Of a stretch of 64,000 nucleotides of DNA, positions 52,836 to 60,945 are shown one piece after another; the first letter of the stretch is position 1; each line of letters opens with the position of its first letter. The notes under the pieces are model-generated. The model was not told where the DNA came from. It did not search any database and worked only from the letters and a program-made list of their open reading frames with translations. The DNA is from Mesorhizobium sp. M2A.F.Ca.ET.046.03.2.1 (GTDB lineage Bacteria; Pseudomonadota; Alphaproteobacteria; Rhizobiales; Rhizobiaceae): assembly GCF_003952425.1 (NCBI RefSeq), contig NZ_CP034449.1:4030001-4094000 (forward strand). Direction: 5' to 3'. The translations under genes were made by a program, and so were the position numbers.

Positions 52836-54382
52836 TTGGCAACGCACCCAGCCACTCCATCCTCCGTCAGTTCCGCCAAGGCCAGCGACTGGTCGAGGTG
52901 AGTAGCGCGCCAGGCTAGCATCTTCTCCGCGAACTCGAGTCGCACCGGCAGATAGGCGGGGTCGTTCGCCACATTGTTCAGTTCTCTCGGGTCTTGCGAC
53001 AGGTCGAACAGAAGCGCCGGCAGGTCGCCGCCGAAATGGACATATTTGAAGCCGGCCGAGCGGATGACGGCGAGATTGCAGTCGCGCGACTCCATGCCGA
53101 AATGGCGTTCGGCGTCGCCTGCCGCGATCGTGCGGAAGTCGAATTCCCAATGCGCGGCGTCGCGCCAGTTCCCGGGGCGGTCGCCGTCAAGCCACGGGGT
53201 GAGCGGGCAGCCGTCGAGATGGCGCTGCGGCGCGGCGCCGATCAGGTCGAGCAAGGTCGGAAAGACGTCGACGGCTTCGGTGAAATGATCCACGGATGAA
53301 CCGGCCGCTGCTTTCCGGCGCGGGTCGCGGACGATCAGCGGAATGTGGTAACTGGCATCGAAGAAGCCGCCTTTGCCCAGCATGAAATGGTCGCCCATCA
53401 TCTCGGCATGGTCGGATGTAAGGACGACGATGGTGTCGTCCCAGGCGCCGGCCGATTTGATCGCCTGCCAGATACGGCCGAGCTGCGCATCGACTTCCGA
53501 AATCATGCCGTAATAGATGGCGCGGATGCGGCGGAAATTCTCCTCGCTCCAGTCCGGCACGTTGCCCTTCATGCCTGGAACGAATTTCGTTCTCTTCTGG
53601 AGGGCGAGATCATAGGCGAGATAGGGGTGGCTTGCGGCTTCGGCTTGCCAATTTGCCGCCCGCTTGAAAGCGGGGCCTTCAGCCGGATCGTACATCGTAT
53701 TGTAAGGCTCCGGCACGATGAAGGGCGGGTGCGGGCTGATGAAGGAGATGTGCGCGAACCATGGCGCGCCCTTCTCCTGCTCGCCAAGCCAGCGGATGAA
53801 TTCGCCGGCCAGGAAAGCGCTCGGCGTCTGGTCCTTCGAATAGACCGGCGGCGCGTTGGTCACGTCGCATTCCGCCTGCCCTCCGGCCGGACGGTGGATG
53901 CCAGGGCTGCCGGAGCTCGTGTCTATGCCTTGCGCGCGCAGCCATGACAGCCACTGCTTCTGATGCTCGGGCAAAGCCTGTCGGACGGTGAAGCCAGGCA
54001 GCACGCCTTCATAACTGCGCAGGCGCGGATCCCCCGCCGCAAGCTGGCGCGGGTCGAGCGAGACATCGGTGTAGCCGAACAGGGTTGGATCGTAGCCCGC
54101 CGCGCGCGCCGAAAGCGCGATGTTGCCATGGCGCGCGTCGAGCGGCGTGCCGTTGCGGCAGACGCGATTGTTCATCTGGTAGAGGCCTGTATAGAGACAG
54201 GCGCGGGCCGGAGAACAAGGCGCTGCCCCGCCATAGTGGCGGCGGAAAAGCACGCCCTCGGCGGCGAGCGCATCCGCATTTGGCGTCTTCACCACCGGAT
54301 GGCCGGCGGCCGAGAGGCAATCGCCACGCCATTGGTCGCAAGTGATGAGGAGAACATTCGGGCGGCTCGTCGGATTGGCCAA
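52820..54382 (-). CDS. Sulfatase / phosphonate-monoester-hydrolase-like enzyme
   Basis: 520 residues from a TTG at 54382, chosen because AAGGAGACGATC directly precedes it; the frame is open to 54424. Alkaline-phosphatase superfamily: RPNVLLITCDQWRGD (metal Asp), GGAAPCSPARACLYTG with the C-x-P-x-R formylglycine motif, FISPHPPF and VVLTSDHAEMMGDH (metal ligands), GKGGFFDASYHIPL (Lys and His). It hydrolyses sulfate esters or phosphonate/phosphate diesters; the latter fits the PMH subgroup size. No signal peptide, so cytoplasmic. A formylglycine-generating enzyme must exist elsewhere. Confidence 0.87.
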   Translation of the reverse strand: MANPTSRPNVLLITCDQWRGDCLSAAGHPVVKTPNADALAAEGVLFRRHYGGAAPCSPARACLYTGLYQMNNRVCRNGTPLDARHGNIALSARAAGYDPTLFGYTDVSLDPRQLAAGDPRLRSYEGVLPGFTVRQALPEHQKQWLSWLRAQGIDTSSGSPGIHRPAGGQAECDVTNAPPVYSKDQTPSAFLAGEFIRWLGEQEKGAPWFAHISFISPHPPFIVPEPYNTMYDPAEGPAFKRAANWQAEAASHPYLAYDLALQKRTKFVPGMKGNVPDWSEENFRRIRAIYYGMISEVDAQLGRIWQAIKSAGAWDDTIVVLTSDHAEMMGDHFMLGKGGFFDASYHIPLIVRDPRRKAAAGSSVDHFTEAVDVFPTLLDLIGAAPQRHLDGCPLTPWLDGDRPGNWRDAAHWEFDFRTIAAGDAERHFGMESRDCNLAVIRSAGFKYVHFGGDLPALLFDLSQDPRELNNVANDPAYLPVRLEFAEKMLAWRATHLDQSLALAELTEDGVAGCVAKAVGQ

Positions 54383-54468
54383 GATCGTCTCCTTGTGGAA
54401 GCGCTCAGATGGAACGGAAATCACCTGGGTTGCAAGCCGATGCTGGTGATGGATTGGTGAACATATTT

Positions 54469-54482
54469 TGAACGGTCGTTCA
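54469..54482. promoter_or_regulatory. Palindromic operator in a divergent promoter region
   Basis: TGAACG-GT-CGTTCA, a perfect 6-bp inverted repeat with a two-base centre, in the 210 bases between the sulfatase gene (minus) and the mhqO-like gene (plus). GAACG/CGTTC half-sites are common for TetR-family repressors. No regulator gene is adjacent. Confidence 0.55.
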
Positions 54483-54595
54483 CGTTTATGATACAGTCCA
54501 TCCTGTGTTTGCCCGCTTTGCCGCAGAGCCGCCCCTCCTCATATTGGCGTGGACAGCGGCGAGGGCCGCGCAAGAACAAGGGAAGGAGCACGATC

Positions 54596-55528
54596 ATGCT
54601 CAATCAGATCCAAGGCCTGCATCACGTCACCTCGATGGCGAGCGACGCACGCCGCAACAATGAGTTCTTCACGAAAAAGCTCGGCCTGCGCCGGGTGAAG
54701 AAAACCGTCAATTTCGACGCGCCGGACGTCTATCACCTCTACTATGCCGATGAGGTCGGCACGCCGGGTTCGGTGATGACGTATTTTCCGTTCCCCGATA
54801 TCGGCAAGGGCCGGCACGGCGTCGGCGAGGTCGGCACGACCGTGTTCTCGGTGCCGGAAGGCACGCTCGCCTATTGGGAAAAGCGCTTCACCGATGAGGG
54901 CGTGGGCAATGTCGCCCGCACCGAAAGCTTTGGCGAAAAGCGGCTTACCTTCACCGGCCCGGACGGCGACAGCTTCGCGCTTGTCGAGGACAAGGCCGAC
55001 AGCAGAGCGCCCTGGGTCAAGGGCGGCGTTCCCGGCGACGAGGCGATCCGCGGCTTTCACTCGGTCTCGCTCCGGCTGAAGGACGGCGGCGCCACCGAGG
55101 AGCTCTTGAAGTTCATGGGCTATGAGGAGGTCGACAAGTCCGGCAATATCCGCCGGCTGGCGATCAAGAACGGCAATGGCGCCGATGTCGTCGACATTGA
55201 ATCGCTGCCGGGCGCCGGCTTCGCCAATCTCGGCGCCGGCTCGGTGCACCATGTCGCCTTCGCGGTCGAGGATCGCGCCAAGCAGCTCGAGGTGCGCAAG
55301 GCGCTGATCGACACGGGCTATGGCGTGACGCCGGTCATCGATCGCGACTATTTCTGGGCGATCTATTTCCGCACGCCGGGCGGTGTTCTGTTCGAGGTGG
55401 CAACCAACGAACCGGGCTTCGACCGCGACGAGGATACCGCCCATCTTGGCGAGGCGCTGAAGCTGCCGACGCAGCATCAGCATCTTAGGCCTTATCTCGA
55501 AGAGCACCTGCAGAAGCTGGAAGGCTGA
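54596..55528 (+). CDS. Ring-cleaving dioxygenase, MhqO-like (VOC)
   Basis: 310 residues from the ATG at 54596 behind GGAAGGAGCACGATC. Two VOC pairs: GLHHVTSMASDARRNNEFFTKKLGLRRVKKTVNFD and SVHHVAFAVEDRAKQLEVRKAL; metal ligands are the HH pairs and the Glu in VLFEVATNEPGFDRDED. The ending GEALKLPTQHQHLRPYLEEHLQKL is typical of MhqO-type (hydroquinone) dioxygenases. It forms an operon with an MhqD-like hydrolase (4 bases later) and a small acetyltransferase. Confidence 0.85.
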   Translation: MLNQIQGLHHVTSMASDARRNNEFFTKKLGLRRVKKTVNFDAPDVYHLYYADEVGTPGSVMTYFPFPDIGKGRHGVGEVGTTVFSVPEGTLAYWEKRFTDEGVGNVARTESFGEKRLTFTGPDGDSFALVEDKADSRAPWVKGGVPGDEAIRGFHSVSLRLKDGGATEELLKFMGYEEVDKSGNIRRLAIKNGNGADVVDIESLPGAGFANLGAGSVHHVAFAVEDRAKQLEVRKALIDTGYGVTPVIDRDYFWAIYFRTPGGVLFEVATNEPGFDRDEDTAHLGEALKLPTQHQHLRPYLEEHLQKLEG

Positions 55529-55532
55529 AGCC

Positions 55533-56168
55533 ATGAGCAAGGACGCTTACATCCACAAAATGCTGCCCGGTTCGCCGGGCAGCCCGCTGCTCTTTGTCTT
55601 CCACGGCACCGGCGCGGACGAGAACCAGCTTCTTGGCTTCGGCCGCGAGCTCGTACCTTCGGCGACAATCATCTCGCCGCGTGGCGATGTGTCGGAGCAT
55701 GGTGCTGCCCGTTTCTTCCGCCGCACTGGCGAGGGCGTCTACGACATGAACGATCTGGCGCGCGCGACATCGAAGATGGTGGGCTTCGTCAAGGCGCATG
55801 TCGAAGCGGCAAAACCATCGGCGGTGTTCGGCCTCGGCTACTCCAACGGCGCCAACATCCTGGCTTCGGTGGTGTTCGCCGAGCCCGGCCTGTTCGACGC
55901 CGCGGCGCTGATGCATCCGCTGATCCCGTTCGAACCTCAGGTGCAAGGCAGCCTTGCCGGCCGCCATATCCTGCTCACGGCCGGCAGGCGCGACCCGATC
56001 TGCCCGCCTAACCTGACGTCGCGGCTCGAGGCCTATTTGCGTGCCGACGGCGCGGATGTCACAGTGGAATGGCACGACGGCGGGCATGAGGTTCGGCCGA
56101 ATGAAATCGAAGCGGCGCGGCAGCTGTTCGCGCTCGCGCCCGCTGAAGGAGGCAAGAACAATGGCTGA
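55533..56168 (+). CDS. Alpha/beta hydrolase, MhqD-like carboxylesterase
   Basis: 211 residues. Oxyanion region FVFHGTGADENQLLGFGRELVPSATIISPRGDV, nucleophile elbow LGYSNGANI (Ser), acid RRDPICP and catalytic His in WHDGGHEV. This is the phospholipase/carboxylesterase type found with MhqO in quinone detoxification, where it processes the ring-opened product or a glutathione/thiol adduct. Its stop overlaps the next start by 8 bases. Confidence 0.85.
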   Translation: MSKDAYIHKMLPGSPGSPLLFVFHGTGADENQLLGFGRELVPSATIISPRGDVSEHGAARFFRRTGEGVYDMNDLARATSKMVGFVKAHVEAAKPSAVFGLGYSNGANILASVVFAEPGLFDAAALMHPLIPFEPQVQGSLAGRHILLTAGRRDPICPPNLTSRLEAYLRADGADVTVEWHDGGHEVRPNEIEAARQLFALAPAEGGKNNG

Positions 56169-56460
56169 CCAATTGCCCGAGATCGAACTGGAAGACCACG
56201 GCTCCAAGGGGCGCTATGTGCTGCGCGGCCCCGGCGGCGCCGAGGCCGAGATGACCTTCACCAAGATCGGCGAGCACCAGCTGATCATCGACCACACCGA
56301 GGTGCCGGACGTGTTTCGCGGCCAGGGCGCCGGGCTTCGGCTCGTCACCCGCGCCGTGGAGGATGCCCGTGCCGCAGGCAAGAAGATCATCCCGCTCTGC
56401 CCCTTCGCCAACGCCCAGTTCCGCCGCCACCCGGAATGGGCGGATGTGCTGAAGCAGTAG
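56161..56460 (+). CDS. Small GNAT-like N-acetyltransferase (NATD1/YjdJ type)
   Basis: 99 residues, start inside the end of the MhqD-like gene (8-base overlap). GSKGRYVLRGPGGAEAEMTF, the acetyl-CoA region VPDVFRGQGAGLRLVTRAVEDARAAGKKIIPLCPFANAQFRRHPEW is characteristic of the short GNAT-like proteins that carry only the cofactor part. Coupling with the dioxygenase and esterase suggests a role in detoxification; the substrate is unknown. Confidence 0.82.
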   Translation: MADQLPEIELEDHGSKGRYVLRGPGGAEAEMTFTKIGEHQLIIDHTEVPDVFRGQGAGLRLVTRAVEDARAAGKKIIPLCPFANAQFRRHPEWADVLKQ

Positions 56461-56467
56461 AGGATTT

Positions 56468-56653
56468 CTTCCTTCCCCCCTTGCGGGGAAGGTGGCCGCG
56501 CAGCGGCCGGATGAGGGGTGCTCCGGGGAAAGCCAGCGTCTCACTCCGCTGGAACACTCCTCATCCGTCTCGACGCTGGCGCGCCGATCCACCGCCCAGG
56601 GGCGAGCCACGGGTCTCGCCCCGTCCTTCCGACCCCACAAGGGGAGAAGGAAG
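56468..56653. repeat. 186-bp intergenic repeat with 21-bp inverted ends
   Basis: The ends (56468-88 and 56633-53) are inverted repeats with two mismatches in 21 (CTTCCTTCCCCCCTTGCGGGG at the left). The inside has GTGGCCGCGCAGCGGCCGGATGAGG. This resembles the rhizobial intergenic mosaic-type repeats that carry CCCCTTGTGGGG ends. No second copy occurs in the window. It separates two plus-strand units. Confidence 0.65.
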
Positions 56654-56747
56654 AGGCCTAGTCTTGCCATTTGCACCGGCCGGCCATCTTGCCTAAGTTG
56701 ACGGTTCGTTCGGACGAAACCTGTCGTCTCGCCTGTCCCCGATTTGA

Positions 56748-57818
56748 ATGGCTCCCCTGATGACCGATACCGACCTGATCCCCGTTTTCGACGGACACAA
56801 CGACACGCTGCTGCGACTCTACCAGTCGAAGGAAGCCGATGTCGAAAAGCTGTTCATCGAGGGAACGCCGGGTGGCCATATCGACCTGCCGCGCGCCAGA
56901 AAGGGCGGCTTTGCCGGCGGCATGTTCGCGATCTTTCCGCCGCCGGTCGAAAAGTCGAAGCGCGGCGCCGTGCCGCCGGCGCCGAGCGACAACGAGCCGT
57001 TGCCGCCCGAGCTGCCGCAGGCAGAAGCGATCACCTCAACCATAGGGATGGCCTCGATCCTGTTCAGGCTGGAGCGCGCCGGCGCGCTGACCGTCTGCCG
57101 CAGCGCCGGCGATGTGCGCGACGCGATGGCGAAAGGCTCGATCGCGGCGATTTTCCATATCGAAGGCGTCGAGGCGATCGATCCCGGACTCGCCATGCTC
57201 GACGTGCTGCACGCCGCCGGGCTGCGCTCGCTGGGCATCGTCTGGAGCCGCCCGAACGCCTTCGGCAATGGCGTGCCGTTCCGCTTCCCATCCTCGCCCG
57301 ATACCGGGCCTGGCCTCACCGATGCCGGCAAGGCGCTGGTCAAGGCATGCAACCAGCTCAGGATCATGATCGACCTGTCGCATCTCAACGAGAAGGGTTT
57401 TCGCGACGTGTGCGAGCTTAGCGACGCGCCGCTGGTCGCGACTCATTCCAACGTGCATGCGATCTGCGGCCATTCGCGCAACCTGACCGACTGGCAGCTC
57501 GGCGCGATCCGCGAATCGGGCGGCATGGTCGGCCTTAACTTCGCCACCGGCTTCCTGCGCGAGGATGGCCGCATGAACGCCGACACCAGCATCGACATCA
57601 TGGTGCGCCACATCGATTCGCTGTTGCAGGCGCTGGGCGAGGACGGCGTGGGTCTCGGCTCCGATTTCGACGGCGCCATGATCCCGGCCCCGATCGGCGA
57701 CGTCGCCGGCCTGCCCAAGCTCATCGATGCGCTCGCGGCGCGCGGTTTCGGACGCGCGCTGATCGAGAAGATCGCTTATCGCAACTGGCTGAGTGTGTTG
57801 GAAAGAACCATAGGGTGA
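56748..57818 (+). CDS. Membrane dipeptidase (peptidase M19)
   Basis: 356 residues (a second ATG at 56760 is possible). M19 marks: PVFDGHNDTLLRLY (H-x-D metal site), AIFHIEGVEAI (bridging Glu), LGIVWSRPNAFGNGV, MIDLSHLNEKGF, ATHSNVHAICGHSRNLTD (two His) and GLGSDFDGAMIPAPIGDVAGLP. It is a binuclear zinc dipeptidase that cleaves dipeptides, often with D- or dehydro-residues. There is no signal peptide. It is convergent with the small gene 57826-58083, seven bases apart. Confidence 0.9.
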   Translation: MAPLMTDTDLIPVFDGHNDTLLRLYQSKEADVEKLFIEGTPGGHIDLPRARKGGFAGGMFAIFPPPVEKSKRGAVPPAPSDNEPLPPELPQAEAITSTIGMASILFRLERAGALTVCRSAGDVRDAMAKGSIAAIFHIEGVEAIDPGLAMLDVLHAAGLRSLGIVWSRPNAFGNGVPFRFPSSPDTGPGLTDAGKALVKACNQLRIMIDLSHLNEKGFRDVCELSDAPLVATHSNVHAICGHSRNLTDWQLGAIRESGGMVGLNFATGFLREDGRMNADTSIDIMVRHIDSLLQALGEDGVGLGSDFDGAMIPAPIGDVAGLPKLIDALAARGFGRALIEKIAYRNWLSVLERTIG

Positions 57819-57825
57819 AGCGTGC

Positions 57826-58083
57826 CTACTGCGCGTAACCCATTCGCTTCAGCCAGTCTTTGCCAACGCCGCGGTCGCGGATGACCGGCAGAGGGTCCTC
57901 CTGATCGAGCCGGGCGCAGATGCGGTAGACCTCCAGCGTCTCGGCATTCATCTCGCCGCGCTTGAAGAAATACATCGCCGCCGCGTAGCGGGTGCGGCCG
58001 GACCACATCTCGCCGAGCGGCGTGTTGACCAGCTGCCACTGCTCGGCGGCTTCCGCCTCGAGGTCTTCCGCTTCGCTTGCCAT
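57826..58083 (-). CDS. Small conserved protein, last gene of flavoprotein operon
   Basis: 85 residues: an acidic start (ASEAEDLEAEAAEQW), then TPLGEMWSGRTRYAAAMYFFKRGEMNAETLEVYRICARLDQEDPLPVIRDRG and KDWLKRMGYAQ. The start lies two bases after the stop of the GcvT-like gene, so it is coupled to it. No family is recognised; it may be a subunit or stabilising partner of the enzyme encoded upstream. Confidence 0.6.
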   Translation of the reverse strand: MASEAEDLEAEAAEQWQLVNTPLGEMWSGRTRYAAAMYFFKRGEMNAETLEVYRICARLDQEDPLPVIRDRGVGKDWLKRMGYAQ

Positions 58084-58085
58084 CG

Positions 58086-59324
58086 TCAGAAGTCCGCCGG
58101 CGGGTTGGCGGTGCGGCGGTCGAGCTTGATGAAGGGCCGCGGCACCACCTTCGCCTTCTTCATCAGCTTCTGGTACTGCAGCTCGCGCATGGCGTAGATC
58201 TCGACCCAGAGATCGTCGACGATCGTGTCGCCATAGGGCCGCTGCAGGGAGGCGAGCGCGATGTTGCGCTTGGCCATGGGCGACCACATCGCCGCGCTGA
58301 CCAGCCCGACCTCCTGGCTCTTCCTGTAGTAAACGATGGCATGCTCGGCCGGGATGTTGCCTTCGATCTCCAGCCCAACCAGCACATGGCGCAGCTTCTT
58401 CCTGCCGCGCGCTTCGAGGATGGCGCGGCGGCCGTTGAAGTGGCCCTTGTCCGAATCGATCATGAAGCCGAGGCCGATCTCGTCGGGCATGCGCAGGCGG
58501 TCGGCGCGAATGGCGTGCTCGGCAGCTGTGAAGTCGGCATTGGCGACGATCAGCCCGGCTTCTAGCCTGGCGCGGTTCAGCGCGGTGTAGCCGATGGCGC
58601 GGATGCCGCGCAGCTCGCCCGCCGCCATCAGCCGGTCCCAAAGGCTCAGCGCCTTGTCGGCCGACACGAACAATTCGTAGCCGAGATCGCCGGTGAAGCC
58701 GGTGCGCGAGATGGTCACGGTGCCACCGTCATGCGCGAATTCGGCAAGGTCGAAGATTTTCAGCCGCTGGATGCCGGCGAAGCCCGCGTCGCGCAGGATG
58801 GCGAAGGAGGTCGGGCCCTGCAGCGCGAGGCCGGCGACGGCTTCGGTCTCTTCCTCGACGCTGACCTCGTAGCCAATCGCGCTGTCGAGCAGCCAGGGCA
58901 GATGCCGCTCCTGCGAACCCAGGCGGAAGCGCGTCGGCGAGAGCCGGAACAGCGTTCCGTCGTCGAGCACGAAACCGTCGTCGTCGCACCAGGCGGTGTA
59001 GTGGACGCGGCCGGGTTTCAGTTTTGTCACGTCGCGCAGCGTGACGCGGTCAAGATAGGCTTCGGCGTCTGGGCCTTCGATCCGGTATTTGGTCATCGGC
59101 GAGATGTCGAACAGCGCCGCCTGGCTGCGGATGGCGAAATATTCGAGCTCCTCGTCCCACAGGGAATGCGGCGCGCGATAGCCGGCCCAATTGTACCAGT
59201 CCTCCTTCAGCCCCAGCGCGTCGATGCGCGGCTGGAAAGGCGTGCCGAGCCGCAGCGTGCGGAAGTGGGATTGGGCGGTTGTACGAGTGTCGGCCGAGGG
59301 CTTGGTCGTGGGATGATGGTTCAT
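58086..59324 (-). CDS. GcvT-family (folate-dependent demethylase-like) protein
   Basis: 412 residues. N-terminal part DWYNWAGYRAPHSLWDEELEYFAIRSQAALFDISPMTKYRIEGPDAEAYLDRVTLRDV and the later GLALQGPTSFAILRDAG, ISRTGFTGDLGYELFVS, TALNRARLEAGL and the C-terminal barrel (FNGRRAILEARGRKKLRHVLVGLEIEG) match the GcvT/dimethylglycine-dehydrogenase C-terminal/DmdA group. Such enzymes move a methyl or methylene group to tetrahydrofolate. It follows two CrtI-type flavoproteins by 46 bases, so the substrate is likely a methylated amine or similar compound. Substrate unproven. Confidence 0.82.
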   Translation of the reverse strand: MNHHPTTKPSADTRTTAQSHFRTLRLGTPFQPRIDALGLKEDWYNWAGYRAPHSLWDEELEYFAIRSQAALFDISPMTKYRIEGPDAEAYLDRVTLRDVTKLKPGRVHYTAWCDDDGFVLDDGTLFRLSPTRFRLGSQERHLPWLLDSAIGYEVSVEEETEAVAGLALQGPTSFAILRDAGFAGIQRLKIFDLAEFAHDGGTVTISRTGFTGDLGYELFVSADKALSLWDRLMAAGELRGIRAIGYTALNRARLEAGLIVANADFTAAEHAIRADRLRMPDEIGLGFMIDSDKGHFNGRRAILEARGRKKLRHVLVGLEIEGNIPAEHAIVYYRKSQEVGLVSAAMWSPMAKRNIALASLQRPYGDTIVDDLWVEIYAMRELQYQKLMKKAKVVPRPFIKLDRRTANPPADF

Positions 59325-59370
59325 GACGGCGTTCCTTCGCCGTAGAGCGCTACTTCGACGAATTTCATTC

Positions 59371-60945
59371 TCATGCCCTCATCGCGATGATGCGGCGCGC
59401 GGCGTTGAGGCCGGGCGCGCCGGAGATGCCGCCGCCCGGATGCGAGCCGGCGCCGGCAAGGAACAGCCCTTCGAGCGGCGTGTCGTAGCCCGACCAGCCG
59501 GAGACCGGCCGCGACATCAGCATCTGGTCGGCCTGCATTTCGCCATGGTGCCAGTGGCCGCCGGGCATGCGGTAGCGCGCCTCGATGTCGGCGGGCGTCA
59601 GAAGCTCGGCGTGGCGGACCGTCGCGCCGATGCCGGGCGCATAGGTCTCGAGTTGACCCATGACCGCCTTGAGGAATTGCGGCTTGCCGGCGGTCCAGCC
59701 TTCTTTCAACACATAGGGCGCGTATTGCACCACGGCCGAGAGCACGCAGGCGCTGGACGGTGCGAGCGATGGATCGACCAGGCTGGGCAAGGTAATCTCC
59801 ATCACCGGCTCGGGCGAGAACGCGCCATATTTCGACGGGTTGAAGGCGCGCTCGACATGGTCGGGCGAAGGCGCGATGACGAGGCGACCCTTATGGCCGG
59901 CGGCATCGATGCCTGAGAATTGCGGCGGTCGGTCGAGCGCCAGATGGAGCTTCGCCGCATCGCCCTTCATGCGGATATTCCGGACCTTGCGCACGAAGCC
60001 GGTGTCGACCTCGCGCGGGCCGACGAGATCGAGGATCGTGGCTGCGGGATTGATGGCCGAGACGACGGTCTTTGCGCGCAGCGTCTCGCGGCTCTGCGTA
60101 ACGACCCCCACGGCGCGGCCCTTCTCGACGATCACCTTGGCGACCGGCGAAGCGCGACGGATGGAGACGCCGGCCTTCTCCGCCGCGGCGCGAATGGCGG
60201 CAACGACGGCGCCCATGCCGCCTTTCGGCTGGACTTGCGCGCCCGCAAGGCCGCCGATCTCGCCGGCAAGCCGATAATAGAGACCGAGCAGGGAGGTCGG
60301 CGAGCGCGGCCCCAGATGCGAGCCGAGCGTCGCGTCGAAGGCAAGCAGACCCTTCAGTCGGTCGTCCGAAAGCTGCTCGTCGAGCAGGTCGCAGACATTC
60401 ATCAGAAGCACGCGCAGGAAGTCGCGCATGTCTTCCTTGCCGAGCCGCTTCAACGCCAGCGCCGTCTGGCCAAGCCCGGTCATTTCCGTGAGCGACATGT
60501 TGCCGAGGTCCGGCGGCCGGCGCGACAGGAACGGCTTCAGCACGCCGGCATAGCGCAGCAATTGTGAACGCAATTCCTTCCAGGCGGCTTGCTCCGAAGG
60601 GCTCGCGCCGGTCAGCACTTCGCCATAGGCGCCGTGCAGCGTAAGCGGGCCGTCCTTGGACAGCGCGACCGAGGGCACGAAATCGCCGCGTTCGACTTTC
60701 AGCCCGTGGCGTTCCAGCTCCAGCGTCTTCACCACATCGGGATGCAGGCGGTTGAGCAGATGGGCGACCGCGGAGACTCGAAAGCCCGGCGCGAATTCCT
60801 CGGTGCGTGCCGCGCCGCCGACCTCGTTGCCGGCTTCGAGCAGCAGCACCTTGCGGCCGGATTTCGCCAGCGTGGCGGCGGCGACGAGGCCGTTATGGCC
60901 GCCGCCGATGACGATGGCGTCCCAATTCATTTCAGATGACGTCAT
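59371..60945 (-). CDS. CrtI-type FAD oxidoreductase 1
   Basis: 524 residues. N-terminal Rossmann motif WDAIVIGGGHNGLVAAATLAKSGRKVLLLEAG, middle substrate domain and C-terminal FAD motif GLFLAGAGSHPGGGISGAPGLNAARRI, the phytoene-desaturase-like (CrtI/COG1233) layout. The start overlaps the end of the upstream paralogue by 14 bases, so the two are coupled. Position with a GcvT-like demethylase argues against carotenoid synthesis and for oxidation of an amine or related small molecule. Confidence 0.87.
   Translation of the reverse strand: MTSSEMNWDAIVIGGGHNGLVAAATLAKSGRKVLLLEAGNEVGGAARTEEFAPGFRVSAVAHLLNRLHPDVVKTLELERHGLKVERGDFVPSVALSKDGPLTLHGAYGEVLTGASPSEQAAWKELRSQLLRYAGVLKPFLSRRPPDLGNMSLTEMTGLGQTALALKRLGKEDMRDFLRVLLMNVCDLLDEQLSDDRLKGLLAFDATLGSHLGPRSPTSLLGLYYRLAGEIGGLAGAQVQPKGGMGAVVAAIRAAAEKAGVSIRRASPVAKVIVEKGRAVGVVTQSRETLRAKTVVSAINPAATILDLVGPREVDTGFVRKVRNIRMKGDAAKLHLALDRPPQFSGIDAAGHKGRLVIAPSPDHVERAFNPSKYGAFSPEPVMEITLPSLVDPSLAPSSACVLSAVVQYAPYVLKEGWTAGKPQFLKAVMGQLETYAPGIGATVRHAELLTPADIEARYRMPGGHWHHGEMQADQMLMSRPVSGWSGYDTPLEGLFLAGAGSHPGGGISGAPGLNAARRIIAMRA

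Noticed and set aside
51213..53150. A 645-codon minus-strand frame across the PRC gene
   Set aside because: It covers three unrelated plus- and minus-strand features. It only mirrors the repeats of the PRC gene.
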